Positions 27,036 to 34,562 of a DNA stretch of 64,000 nt are shown here, piece by piece. This stretch comes from Micromonospora solifontis (GTDB taxonomy: Bacteria; Actinomycetota; Actinomycetes; Mycobacteriales; Micromonosporaceae). The DNA lies in assembly GCF_003725545.1 (NCBI RefSeq), contig NZ_RJLN01000004.1, positions 1 to 64,000 on the forward strand. Reading direction: 5' to 3'. The number at the start of each line of letters is the position of its first letter. The stretch's first letter is position 1. The position numbers and the translations under genes are program-made. The notes beneath the pieces were generated by a model. That model made no database searches and was not told the DNA's origin. It worked only from the letters and a program-made list of their open reading frames with translations.

Positions 27036-27974
27036 GTGCCCGGACCCACCCCCGACCTGGTCCAGCGGCTCTACGCGACGCCACCGGACCGGTTCGTCGC
27101 GGCCCGGGACGCCGCGGTGACCGAGGCGCGCCGGTCCGGTGACCCGAAGGCCGCCCGGGAGATCGGCCGGCTGCGCCGGCCCACCGTCGCCGCCTGGCTG
27201 GTCAACCTGCTCGCCATCCGTCGCCCCGAGCTGGTCGCCGACCTGGCCCAGCTCGCCGAGTCGCTGCGGACCGCCCAGCGCGAGCTGCGCGGCGCCCGAC
27301 TGCGCGAGCTGTCCGCGCAGCGCCGGGCCGTGGTCGGCGCCCTCGTCGCCGAGGTACGCAAGCTGGCCGCCGCGGAGCCCGGCGCCCCGCCGGCCGGGAA
27401 GCTGCCGCTGGGAGAGGTGGAGGCGACCCTCAACGCCGCGCTCTCCGACACCGAGGTGGCCGAGCAGGTACGCGCCGGCCGGCTGCTCCGGTCCGTGCAC
27501 TACGCCGGCTTCGGCGAGGTGCCCCGGCCGCAGCTGCGGCTGGTCACCGGGGGCGGCGAGGAGCCACCCGTACCGGACCGGGCGGCCGAGCGGGCCGAGA
27601 GCCGGCGGGCGCGCGACGAGCGTGCCGCCGAGCGCGCCGCCCGGGCCGAACGGGCGAAACGCCGCCGGGCGCTGGAACGCGAACTCGCCAAGGCCCGCGA
27701 CGAGCAGGGCCGGGCCGAGCGGGAGCTGACCGACGCCACCCGGTCCGAGCAGGACGGAGCCGCCACCCTGGACCGGATCGAGACCGAGCTGGCGGAGCTG
27801 GAGCGCCGCCGGGCCGTCGCCGAGCAGGAGCTGAGCCGCGCCAAGCTGGCCCGCCGGGGGGCGGAACGGGCGGTCACCGCGGCCCGCCGACGGGCCGGGG
27901 AGGTGGAGGGCGCGCTGGAGGCGCTGGACACCGAAGAGGGGGATGCCGCAGACGGTGGTCACCGGGCAGACTGA
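27036..27974 (+). CDS. Conserved actinobacterial coiled-coil protein, unknown function
   Basis: A 312-residue protein. The N-terminal third is helical and looks conserved (LYATPPDRFVAARDAAV, RLRRPTVAAWLVNLLA). Residues about 180-300 are a long highly charged coiled coil rich in Arg, Glu and Ala. There is no membrane segment or signal peptide. I recognise the N-terminal pattern from unannotated proteins in Streptomyces and Micromonospora but know no function. GTG start. It probably shares an operon with the MBL hydrolase upstream and the SCO6745-family gene downstream. Confidence 0.8.
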   Translation: MPGPTPDLVQRLYATPPDRFVAARDAAVTEARRSGDPKAAREIGRLRRPTVAAWLVNLLAIRRPELVADLAQLAESLRTAQRELRGARLRELSAQRRAVVGALVAEVRKLAAAEPGAPPAGKLPLGEVEATLNAALSDTEVAEQVRAGRLLRSVHYAGFGEVPRPQLRLVTGGGEEPPVPDRAAERAESRRARDERAAERAARAERAKRRRALERELAKARDEQGRAERELTDATRSEQDGAATLDRIETELAELERRRAVAEQELSRAKLARRGAERAVTAARRRAGEVEGALEALDTEEGDAADGGHRAD

Positions 27975-28017
27975 GCGTGATGGACGACCATGGTGGACGG
28001 ACGGCGGGGCCGCGCCG

Positions 28018-28758
28018 GTGACGCCGGAACAGGTCGCCGCCGCCAGCAAGCCCCTGGTGCTGGAGCTGGGGGAGGCGTTCGCCCGCTGCCCGGCGACGCT
28101 GCGCCGGGCCCGGCTGCTGGGCATCTCCGGTTGGGCCTTCTACATCACCGGGCGGGCCGGCGCGCTCGGCGACGTACGGGCCGAGACGGCCGCCGCCGCA
28201 CTCGGCTTCATCGCCCCCGACGCGGTCGCCGACGGCTGGGACGCCGCCGCGCGTACCGTCCGGCCCCTGGAGGTGGCGGGCGCGAACCTGGCCGAGTGCT
28301 GCCGCTGGGGTGCCGCACGGCTCGGTGACGCCCCCGAGGCGCCCCGCCTGGCCGCCCTGCTCGGACGGACGGTCGACGCGGCCGACGGCAGCGGGATGCC
28401 GCTCTTCGCGGCCTGGCGGGCCATGCCGGTCCCGGACCGCTCGCCGGGGGCCCGGGTGGCGGTCGGGCTGCTGCTGCTCCGCGAGCACTTCGCCGGGGCC
28501 CACCTGCTCGCCGTGCGGGCCGCCGGGATGACCCCGCTGGAGGCGGTGCTGGCCGGCCCGGAGGGGGAGGCGGGGGCCGCGGCCTGCGGCTGGTCGCCGC
28601 CGTACCCGCCGGTGGGGCCGCTGGTCCGGCGGCGGCTCTGGGCCGAGGCGGTGACCGACCGGCTCGCCTCGACCGCGTTCCGGGCGCTCGGTCCCGGCGA
28701 GGGAGCGGAACTGCTCAACCTGCTCACCGCCGCGCGCCTCCACGTGCGCGGCCGATAA
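28018..28758 (+). CDS. SCO6745-family (helix-turn-helix-like) protein
   Basis: A 246-residue all-alpha protein. VTPEQVAAASKPLVLELGEAF, LLGISGWAFYITGRAGALGDV, AALGFIAPDAV and the C-terminal LLNLLTAARLHVRGR match the SCO6745 family of actinobacterial proteins with no established function. The start GTG 28018 has CGGGG 8 bases upstream; an in-frame ATG at 27943 would overlap the previous gene by 32 bases. It lies downstream of the coiled-coil gene. Confidence 0.78.
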   Translation: MTPEQVAAASKPLVLELGEAFARCPATLRRARLLGISGWAFYITGRAGALGDVRAETAAAALGFIAPDAVADGWDAAARTVRPLEVAGANLAECCRWGAARLGDAPEAPRLAALLGRTVDAADGSGMPLFAAWRAMPVPDRSPGARVAVGLLLLREHFAGAHLLAVRAAGMTPLEAVLAGPEGEAGAAACGWSPPYPPVGPLVRRRLWAEAVTDRLASTAFRALGPGEGAELLNLLTAARLHVRGR

Positions 28759-28799
28759 ATCAGCGGCGCCGTCGCGGACGGCCTGCCAGGATCGCCGAC

Positions 28800-29762
28800 G
28801 TGACGCTTCCCGCCGGCTGGACCGCCCGCCGCCCCACCCTCGATGACGTACCGGCGATCCTGGCGGTGGTGCACGCCGCCGACACCTTCGCCGTCGGCTA
28901 TCCGGACTTCGACGCCGAGGACGTCCGCGACGCGCTGACCGCCCCCTTCGTCGACATGACCCGCGACTCGTGGCTGGTCACCGACCCGGACGGGGTCGCG
29001 GCCGGCTGGACGATCCTGAGCAACCCGACCGGGGTGGGCCGGGAGTTCGTCGAGGTCTACGTCGACCCGGAGCGCGGGGCCGAGCTGCGCGCCCCGCTGC
29101 TGGCGCGGCTGCTCGACCGGGTCGCCGAGCGGGCCGCCGAACGTGGCCTGCCCGCGCTCACCGCCCGTACCGCCGCCTTCGCCCCGGAGACCCGGTGGGC
29201 GGGCGAGCTGGCCGAGGCGGGCTTCACCCTGGTCAAGCGGTACCTGCGGATGACCCGCTCGCTGGCCGACCTGCCCGCCGAACCGTCGCCCCCGGCCGGG
29301 GTGACCGTCCGGCCGTTGCGTCCCGACGACGAGGCGGACCTGCGCGAGTTCCACCGGATCTTCGACACCGCGTTCCGGGACACCCCGGACTACGAGCCGC
29401 TCGGCTTCGACCAGTGGCGGGAGATGCTCCCGTCGTACGGCAAGGTCTGGGACGAGTGGTTCATCGCCGAGGTGGACGGGGTCCCCGCCGGTGCCCTGCA
29501 ATCCTCCGACCAGGCGGTGGACCAGGACATGGGCTGGGTCCGCACGCTCTCGGTGCTGCCGACGTACCGGCGGCGCGGGGTGGGGGCGGCGCTGCTGCGG
29601 CGGGCCTTCGCGGTCTTCGCGGCGAAGGGCCGCAGCGGTGCCGGGCTCGGGGTCGACCTGGCCAACCCGACCGTCCCGGTGACCCTCTACCGCTCCGTCG
29701 GGCTGCGCGAGGGGCGCTGGACCGACATGTACGAGCGGGTGGTCACCGCCACGGCGGTGTGA
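28800..29762 (+). CDS. Double-domain GNAT N-acetyltransferase
   Basis: A 320-residue protein made of two GNAT folds. The N-terminal one (residues 1-150) lacks a clear acetyl-CoA loop and looks degenerate. The C-terminal one (about 160-320) has VRTLSVLPTYRRRGVGAALLRRAF, the pyrophosphate-binding loop, and a final VTLYRSVGLREGRW. This resembles MshD-like or aminoglycoside-modifying tandem GNATs, but the acceptor cannot be read from the sequence. GTG start. A strong hairpin follows the stop. Confidence 0.85.
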   Translation: MTLPAGWTARRPTLDDVPAILAVVHAADTFAVGYPDFDAEDVRDALTAPFVDMTRDSWLVTDPDGVAAGWTILSNPTGVGREFVEVYVDPERGAELRAPLLARLLDRVAERAAERGLPALTARTAAFAPETRWAGELAEAGFTLVKRYLRMTRSLADLPAEPSPPAGVTVRPLRPDDEADLREFHRIFDTAFRDTPDYEPLGFDQWREMLPSYGKVWDEWFIAEVDGVPAGALQSSDQAVDQDMGWVRTLSVLPTYRRRGVGAALLRRAFAVFAAKGRSGAGLGVDLANPTVPVTLYRSVGLREGRWTDMYERVVTATAV

Positions 29763-29787
29763 CCCGCGACCCGCGCTCCGGGGTCGA

Positions 29788-29813
29788 CCCCCGGCCGGTG
29801 AGCCGGCCGGGGG
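29788..29813. terminator. Bidirectional terminator hairpin
   Basis: Perfect 11-bp stem CCCCCGGCCGG/CCGGCCGGGGG with a 4-base loop between two converging genes. Confidence 0.7.
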
Positions 29814-29836
29814 AGACTTGGGGTGTGGAACAGCGG

Positions 29837-30292
29837 CTAGGCCGACGCGGTGCCGGTGGGGCGGGACCGCAGCTCGGTGACGTAGTCGTCCGGCGCGCCC
29901 GCCTTCTCCGCCGCGTTGGCGATCTCCGACAGGTACCACGACGTCGGCAGGCCGCCCTCGTATCCGTCGAAGACGTAGACCCACGCGGTCACGTCCCCGT
30001 CCAGCGTCGAGACGCGCACGGTGAGCTTCCGGTACGTCCCGGCCGTCACGCCTTCGATCTCGTCGAGCTGCGCGGCGTCGTACGGGTCGATGTCGTAGAG
30101 CGCCACGAAGACCCGGTCGCCCGGGGACTCGACCACGGTGCTGACCGAGCCCTCCCAGCCGATGACGCCCTCGCCCGCGAAGGTGAGGCGCCACCCCTCC
30201 AGCCAGCCGGTGCCCACCATCGGCGAATGCGGGCAGTAGGCGCGCATGCGGGCGGGGTCCAGGTTCGAGCCGTAAGCGGCGTACAGACGCAC
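29837..30292 (-). CDS. Gamma-glutamylcyclotransferase-like protein
   Basis: A 151-residue protein of the GGCT/AIG2 fold: the N-terminal YAAYGSNLDPARM is the substrate-binding YGSNL loop, followed by LTFAGEGVIGWEGS, VFVALYDIDPYDAAQLDEIEG and YRKLTVRVST. The family releases 5-oxoproline from gamma-glutamyl compounds; the exact substrate is open. GTG start; no clear ribosome site. Divergent from the quinone reductase gene. Confidence 0.88.
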   Translation of the reverse strand: MRLYAAYGSNLDPARMRAYCPHSPMVGTGWLEGWRLTFAGEGVIGWEGSVSTVVESPGDRVFVALYDIDPYDAAQLDEIEGVTAGTYRKLTVRVSTLDGDVTAWVYVFDGYEGGLPTSWYLSEIANAAEKAGAPDDYVTELRSRPTGTASA

Positions 30293-30372
30293 GGCGATGA
30301 CGATAGTCCGGTGTGCGGGTGGGGGAGAATACGACGGAGCGTGTCGAGCGCGCCGGGGAGAAGAAAGTCACT

Positions 30373-30461
30373 GTGAGCATCGGTCGGGGGCGAGCACGGT
30401 GAGCGCGAGGAGTGCGGCGGAGCGGAGCCCCGCAGCCGCGAACGAAAGGATGGCCCTGTGA
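30373..30461 (+). other. Two overlapping mini-ORFs leading into the quinone reductase gene
   Basis: A 9-codon frame (GTG 30373 to TGA 30402) overlaps by GTGA with a 20-codon frame (GTG 30399 to TGA 30461). That frame in turn overlaps by GTGA with the lpdA-like start at 30458. The encoded peptides are MSIGRGRAR and MSARSAAERSPAAANERMAL. GAAAGGA, 6-12 bases before the reductase start, lies inside the second frame. Confidence 0.4.
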
Positions 30462-31861
30462 GCCAGATCGTGATCATCGGCGGGGGGCCGGCCGGGTACG
30501 AGGCGGCGCTGGTCGCCGCCCAGCTGGACGCTGATGTCACCGTGGTCGAGGCGGAGGGGGCCGGCGGTGCCTGCGTGCTCTCCGACTGTGTCCCGTCCAA
30601 GACCTTCATCGCCAGCTCCCAGGTGGTCACCGGCTACCGGGACACCGAGGAGTTCGGCGTGCACTCCGACGGGCTGGAGGCGGTGACCGTCGACGCCCGC
30701 GCGGTGCACGAGCGGGTGAAGCGGCTCGCCCTGGCCCAGTCCGCCGACATCCACGACAAGCTGGTCAAGGCCGGGGTCGAGTTCGTCGCGGGCACCGCCC
30801 GGCTGGGTGACGACACGCTCGGCCACACCCACCGGGTGATCGTGACCCCGGCCGACGGCCGCCCCGAGTACCGGATCGACGCGTCCACCGTCCTGGTCGC
30901 CACCGGCGCCACCCCGCGGCAGCTCCCCACCGCCCCGCCGGACGGCGAGCGCATCCTCACCTGGCGGCAGGTGTACGACCTGCCCGCGCTGCCCCAGCAC
31001 CTGATCGTGGTCGGCTCCGGCGTCACCGGCGCCGAGTTCGCCAGCGCGTACCTGGCGATGGGCATCGAGGTCACCCTGGTCTCCAGCCGGGACCGGGTCA
31101 TGCCGCACGAGGACCCCGACGCCGCGATGGCGATCGAGCGGGTGTTCCGCAACCGGGGCATGACCATCCTCAACAACTCCCGGGCCGAGGCGGTCCGCCG
31201 GATCGGCGACGGCGTCGAGGTGGTGCTCTCCGACGGCCGGGTGGTGGTCGGCTCGCACGCCCTGATCACCGTCGGCTCGATCCCCAACACCGCCGGCCTG
31301 GGCCTCGCCGAGTACGGCGTCGAGCTGGCCCGGGGCGGGTACGTCAGCGTCGACCGGGTGTCCCGGACCAACGTCCCCGGCATCTACGCCGCCGGCGACT
31401 GCACCGGCGTCCTGGCCCTGGCCAGCGTCGCCGCCATGCAGGGCCGGATCGCGATGTGGCACGCGCTCGGCGAGGCGGTCCGGCCGCTGCGGCTGCGTAC
31501 CGTCGCGGCGAACGTCTTCACCGACCCCGAGCTGGCCACCGTCGGCGTCTCGCAGAACGAGGTGGACGCCGGCAAGATCCCGGCCCGCCAGGTGATGCTG
31601 CCGCTCGCCGGCAACGCCCGGGCGAAGATGGACGACTTGGCCGACGGCTTCGTGAAGCTCTTCTGCCGGCCGGCCAGCGGGCAGGTGATCGGCGGCGTGG
31701 TGGTGGCGCCGAAGGCCAGCGAGCTGATCCTGCCGATCACCATGGCGGTGGAGAACAACCTCACGGTCAACGAGCTGGCGCAGACCATCACGATCTACCC
31801 GAGCCTCTCGGGCTCGATCACCGAGGCCGCCCGCCAGCTCATGCTCCACGAGCTGGAGTGA
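30458..31861 (+). CDS. lpdA: LpdA-type NAD(P)H quinone dehydrogenase
   Basis: A 467-residue flavoprotein of the pyridine nucleotide-disulfide oxidoreductase family. FAD site IGGGPAGYEAALVAAQL, the CX4C motif GGACVLSDCVPSKTF, NAD site VVGSGVTGAEFASAYLAMG, and GIYAAGDCTGVLAL. The C-terminal His-Glu pair of lipoamide dehydrogenases (AHPTLSE) is replaced by IYPSLSG, as in mycobacterial LpdA (Rv3303c), which acts as a quinone reductase rather than a lipoamide dehydrogenase. Protects against oxidative stress by inference. The GTG start overlaps a mini-ORF. Its last 23 bases overlap the convergent DUF998 gene. Confidence 0.9.
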   Translation: MSQIVIIGGGPAGYEAALVAAQLDADVTVVEAEGAGGACVLSDCVPSKTFIASSQVVTGYRDTEEFGVHSDGLEAVTVDARAVHERVKRLALAQSADIHDKLVKAGVEFVAGTARLGDDTLGHTHRVIVTPADGRPEYRIDASTVLVATGATPRQLPTAPPDGERILTWRQVYDLPALPQHLIVVGSGVTGAEFASAYLAMGIEVTLVSSRDRVMPHEDPDAAMAIERVFRNRGMTILNNSRAEAVRRIGDGVEVVLSDGRVVVGSHALITVGSIPNTAGLGLAEYGVELARGGYVSVDRVSRTNVPGIYAAGDCTGVLALASVAAMQGRIAMWHALGEAVRPLRLRTVAANVFTDPELATVGVSQNEVDAGKIPARQVMLPLAGNARAKMDDLADGFVKLFCRPASGQVIGGVVVAPKASELILPITMAVENNLTVNELAQTITIYPSLSGSITEAARQLMLHELE

Positions 31862-32528
31862 CCCGCCGCGCCCGGCCGGTGCCGGGCGCCACCTCGGCGA
31901 GCTGGCGGTGTCCCGGGCCCGGGAAGGCCGCCACCTCGCCGGTCCCGTGCCGGCGGACCAGGGTTGCCGCGACCACGGTGAGCAGCGCGACCTCGGCGAG
32001 GATGAGCAGCCGTTCGACCAGGCCGATGAGCACCCGGTCACCCGGGTACGCCGACCAGACCATCGCCCCGGCCAGCACCAGGCTGGTCAGGGCGAGGACG
32101 CGCAGCCAGCCGGCGGCCCGCCCGCCCAGCGGGCCGGCGAGCAGCCAGCCAGCGACCGGCAGGACGAGGAAGGCCACCACCGAGGCGTACCGGTGCAGGT
32201 AGGCGCCCGTGCCCATGGCCGTACCGGGGTCGTTGGTGGGGACCAGGGCGGCGACCAGCAGGCCGGCGGACCAGGCCAGCAGCAGCGCCCGCGCCGGCCC
32301 CCGCGCCCCGGCGCGGCGCAGCGGCGCCAGCAGTACGACGGTGGCCGCGGCGAGCACCACCATGGCCCCGTCGATGACGCCGCCCCGGTCGGAGACGGCG
32401 AAGTCGCTGACGGTCAGCGACCAGGGATTCAGATCGTCGTTCACCTCGAGGTGACCGAGCACGGCGAGCACCGCCGCCAAGGCGATCCCACCGAGGGCCA
32501 GCAGGCCGCTTCGTTGGATTCCGGGCAT
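31839..32528 (-). CDS. DUF998-family membrane protein
   Basis: A 229-residue integral membrane protein with about six hydrophobic segments. GHLEVNDDLNPWSLTVSDFAVSDRGG and ALVPTNDPGTAMGTGAYLHRYASVVAFLVLP (loops following membrane segments 1 and 3) are typical of DUF998 proteins. No function is known; the conserved Asp residues in the first loop may matter. ATG start. It converges on lpdA. Confidence 0.85.
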   Translation of the reverse strand: MPGIQRSGLLALGGIALAAVLAVLGHLEVNDDLNPWSLTVSDFAVSDRGGVIDGAMVVLAAATVVLLAPLRRAGARGPARALLLAWSAGLLVAALVPTNDPGTAMGTGAYLHRYASVVAFLVLPVAGWLLAGPLGGRAAGWLRVLALTSLVLAGAMVWSAYPGDRVLIGLVERLLILAEVALLTVVAATLVRRHGTGEVAAFPGPGHRQLAEVAPGTGRARRVTPARGA

Positions 32529-32640
32529 GGACTGAGCCTGCTGCCGGAACCACCCGAAACGGATCCGGGCCGGCCACCCACTTCGATCCCCGGGTAGCCC
32601 CCTAGATGCCGTTCCTTCCGGAGTCGACCCGGGTGCCCTC

Positions 32641-32973
32641 TCAGGCGACGTTCAGCTGGATGTTCCCGATGCGGGCGACGACGTCGAGGTGTCCGCCGAG
32701 CCCGGTCACGTATGCCCTCAGGGTCTCCAGGCTGGTGCTCTCCCCGTTCTCGATTTGACTGATCCTCGCCTGGGACAGCCCTGCGGCCTCGGCCAGTTGG
32801 GTCTGGGTCATGCCCAGCTGCTTCCGAATCTCGGCGAGTTGAGCACCGCTGACGGCGGCGAGCATCTGGTCCCGCATGCGTCCCCGTCGAGCCACGCGGG
32901 CGGGGTCGTCCCAGGCGGGATCGATCTTCCTGGCCTTGGCCTTGACGTCTCGCCAGTTCACTCCGTCCGTCAT
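32641..32973 (-). CDS. XRE-family antitoxin (HigA-like)
   Basis: A 110-residue protein. The C-terminal half holds the helix-turn-helix LAEIRKQLGMTQTQLAEAAGLSQARISQIENGE followed by TSLETLRAYVTGLGGHLDVVARIG, the standard HigA/XRE antitoxin pattern of RelE/HigB-type loci. Its ATG overlaps the toxin stop (ATGA), so it is translated by coupling. As antitoxin and DNA-binding protein it should repress the locus through the palindrome upstream of the toxin. Codon use is less GC-biased than in neighbours, consistent with acquisition. Confidence 0.9.
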   Translation of the reverse strand: MTDGVNWRDVKAKARKIDPAWDDPARVARRGRMRDQMLAAVSGAQLAEIRKQLGMTQTQLAEAAGLSQARISQIENGESTSLETLRAYVTGLGGHLDVVARIGNIQLNVA

Positions 32974-33340
32974 TGCTGGGCTTCCTTCAGGCTGATCAGA
33001 TGCTCCTGAAACCGTGCGTCTGCCAAGGGTATGGCCGTTCGGTACCAACTTCGCCATTGTCCGGCCTTGTCTCCTGCCACCAGGAAGACGGCCTCCCTCA
33101 GTGGGTCGAAGGCGAAGATCATCCGCACCTCCGTCGAGCCGGCCGAGCCGGGCCGTAGTTCCTTCATGTGGTGGAACGTGCTGCCCTTGAGGCGATCGAC
33201 CAAGGGGGGCGCCCGAGCGCGGGCCCATGTTCCCCGAGCAGGTCGACCGCTTCGCTGACCAGGTCGGCCGAGGCGGGATCACTTCTGCACAGGTCGAGAA
33301 ACCATCTTTCGACCTCGGGATGCAGTCTGATCTCCCACAT
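32970..33340 (-). pseudogene. HigB/RelE-type toxin, frameshifted in a C6 run
   Basis: Two frames make up one RelE-like toxin of about 123 residues. The first part is MWEIRLHPEVERWF...LLGEHGPALGRP, read from ATG 33340. The second is LVDRLKGSTFHHMKELRPGS...RMIFAFDPLREAVFLVAGDK. The break is at a run of six C on the coding strand (G at 33204-33209 on the plus strand): four or seven C would restore the frame. Without correction the first frame ends within about 10 residues. It could be a sequencing error, an inactivated toxin or a slippage-controlled gene. The second frame ends overlapping the antitoxin start. Confidence 0.8.
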
Positions 33341-33348
33341 GCTGTCAA

Positions 33349-33365
33349 TATAAGTCGAGCTTATA
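33349..33365. promoter_or_regulatory. Palindromic operator of the toxin-antitoxin locus
   Basis: TATAAG-N5-CTTATA, perfect arms, ends 9 bases upstream of the toxin ATG in an otherwise GC-rich region. Typical position and form for a HigA/XRE autorepression site. Confidence 0.65.
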
Positions 33366-33421
33366 CCGCGCTTCACTCGACACGCGACGGATCAGCGCCC
33401 TTCGCGCGGGATCTCCGCGCT

Positions 33422-34042
33422 TCAGTCGGCCGGGACCTTGACCGGGGTCTCGGTGCGGCTGTTGCGGGCGCTGATCGCGGTCATCGCCCAGCCGGCCGCG
33501 GCGAACCCGGCCGCCGCCACCGCGCCGATCAGCACGAGCCGCCACGCCGACTGGGTGAGCGCCGTGCCGCCCAGGTGGCCGACCAGCGTCCCGTAGCTGG
33601 CCCAACCGGTGGCGGCGGCGGCCTCGTAGAGCAGGAAGAGGCGGTACGGGTAGCGGCTGCGGCCGGCCGAGAAGCAGGCGGCCATCCGGCCACCGGGCAC
33701 GAAGCGGCAGAGCAGGATCACCAGCGGTCCCGGTTCCCGCAGCCCGCGGGTGACCCGGGCGGCGGCCCGGCGGGCCCGGCTCGGCGTGACGTGTCGGGCC
33801 TGCCGGCGGTCCGGGGCGGTCCGGCCCAGCAGGTAGCAGGCGAGGTCGCCGGCGAACACGCCGAGCGCGCCGACCGCGATGGTGAGCGGCAGGCTCAGTC
33901 CGCCGTAGACGGTCAGCGCGCCACTGGTGATCATGACGATCTGGGTCGGCACCACCGGCACGAACGCGTCGGCGGCCAGCAGCGCCAGCAGCACGAGGTA
34001 CGCCCACGTCGGCGACGCGACGTCAGAGATGAGTTCGGGCAT
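33422..34042 (-). CDS. DedA-family membrane protein
   Basis: A 206-residue protein of the DedA/SNARE-associated (VTT) family with the conserved FVPVVPTQIVM re-entrant segment, the GVFAGDLACYLLGR loop, and the ILLCRFVPGGRMAACFSAG motif with the essential Arg and Gly residues. These proteins act as undecaprenyl-phosphate or phospholipid flippases, or maintain proton-motive force. ATG 34042 has GAGG 8 bases upstream. Five hydrophobic segments. No linked genes on its strand. Confidence 0.9.
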   Translation of the reverse strand: MPELISDVASPTWAYLVLLALLAADAFVPVVPTQIVMITSGALTVYGGLSLPLTIAVGALGVFAGDLACYLLGRTAPDRRQARHVTPSRARRAAARVTRGLREPGPLVILLCRFVPGGRMAACFSAGRSRYPYRLFLLYEAAAATGWASYGTLVGHLGGTALTQSAWRLVLIGAVAAAGFAAAGWAMTAISARNSRTETPVKVPAD

Positions 34043-34051
34043 GACCGCCAC

Positions 34052-34399
34052 CTCGCCGGATTCCCCCGATGAACCGTTCCGAGCCTGCCCGGGTGTCCGG
34101 CGTCACCGCGGACAGCCCCGGCCGGTGGTGACCGCTGACACGGCAGAGCCTCCGATGGACAACGAAACGGGACCGCCGGATGTGACGCCCCGGGGCGGGC
34201 GGCGGAACATCGATCCGCGGCGTACCGTTGGCGGGACGCGACCGCGTGGACGCCGGGTCCCCCGTTCCTGGCGACCGGGTCGCGGCGGGTCGCCGGCAGG
34301 TCCCGAGCCGGCGACCCGCACCCTCTCCGCCGGCGTGCCACCTCCGCCGGCGTGCCTCCGCTCCCCGAAATCCGGGTGCGCCCGTCGAGCCGGCGGGCG
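34052..34399. other. Non-coding region upstream of the threonine leader
   Basis: No gene is visible. It contains two direct copies of CTCCGCCGGCGTGCC (34325-34339 and 34342-34356, 17-base period); GGCGTGCC recurs inside the leader ORF at 34451-34458. These could be an activator or repressor site for the ThrRS transcription unit. Confidence 0.4.
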
Positions 34400-34411
34400 T
34401 ACCGTCGCCGC
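34400..34411 (+). promoter_or_regulatory. Leaderless promoter of the threonine leader peptide
   Basis: TACCGT (34400-34405) ends 6 bases before the leader ATG, placing the transcript start at the start codon. No Shine-Dalgarno is present before the leader ORF. Confidence 0.55.
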
Positions 34412-34465
34412 ATGCGCAGCGCGGTGGTGACCACGACGCCGGGAATCCCCGGCGTGCCGCACTGA
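34412..34465 (+). CDS. Threonine-rich leader peptide of the ThrRS attenuator
   Basis: A 17-codon ORF, MRSAVVTTTPGIPGVPH, with three consecutive threonine codons (ACC ACG ACG at 34430-34438). It has the size and position of attenuator leader peptides: leaderless start, stop 12 bases before a terminator hairpin, and a threonyl-tRNA synthetase gene 97 bases downstream. The product itself is presumably unimportant; ribosome speed over the Thr codons would be sensed. The assignment is inference from the arrangement. Confidence 0.7.
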   Translation: MRSAVVTTTPGIPGVPH

Positions 34466-34510
34466 CGTATCCGTCGACGAGGCCCCGGGGCGAACCGCCC
34501 CGGGGCCTCG
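34436..34510 (+). promoter_or_regulatory. Attenuator: alternative hairpins and terminator before ThrRS
   Basis: Hairpin A pairs ACGCCGGG (34436-34443) with CCCGGCGT (34448-34455). The terminator stem pairs CGAGGCCCCGGGGCG (34478-34492) with CGCCCCGGGGCCTCG (34496-34510), 15 perfect pairs around an AAC loop. A third pairing, CCCCGG (34447-34452) with CCGGGG (34485-34490), would exclude both hairpin A and the terminator. A ribosome stalled on the Thr codons covers the 5' arm of hairpin A and would free its 3' arm for that antiterminator. No U tract follows the stem. Confidence 0.65.
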
Positions 34511-34562
34511 CGGCGTTCCGGGCCAGCTCGCCTCCGGGTCGTACCCGATCAAGGAGAGCGAC

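Noticed and set aside
34400..34562. T-box riboswitch before the ThrRS
   Set aside because: The leader is too short and shows no T-box core (AGGGUGGNACCGCG-like) or stem I; the Thr leader peptide explains it better.
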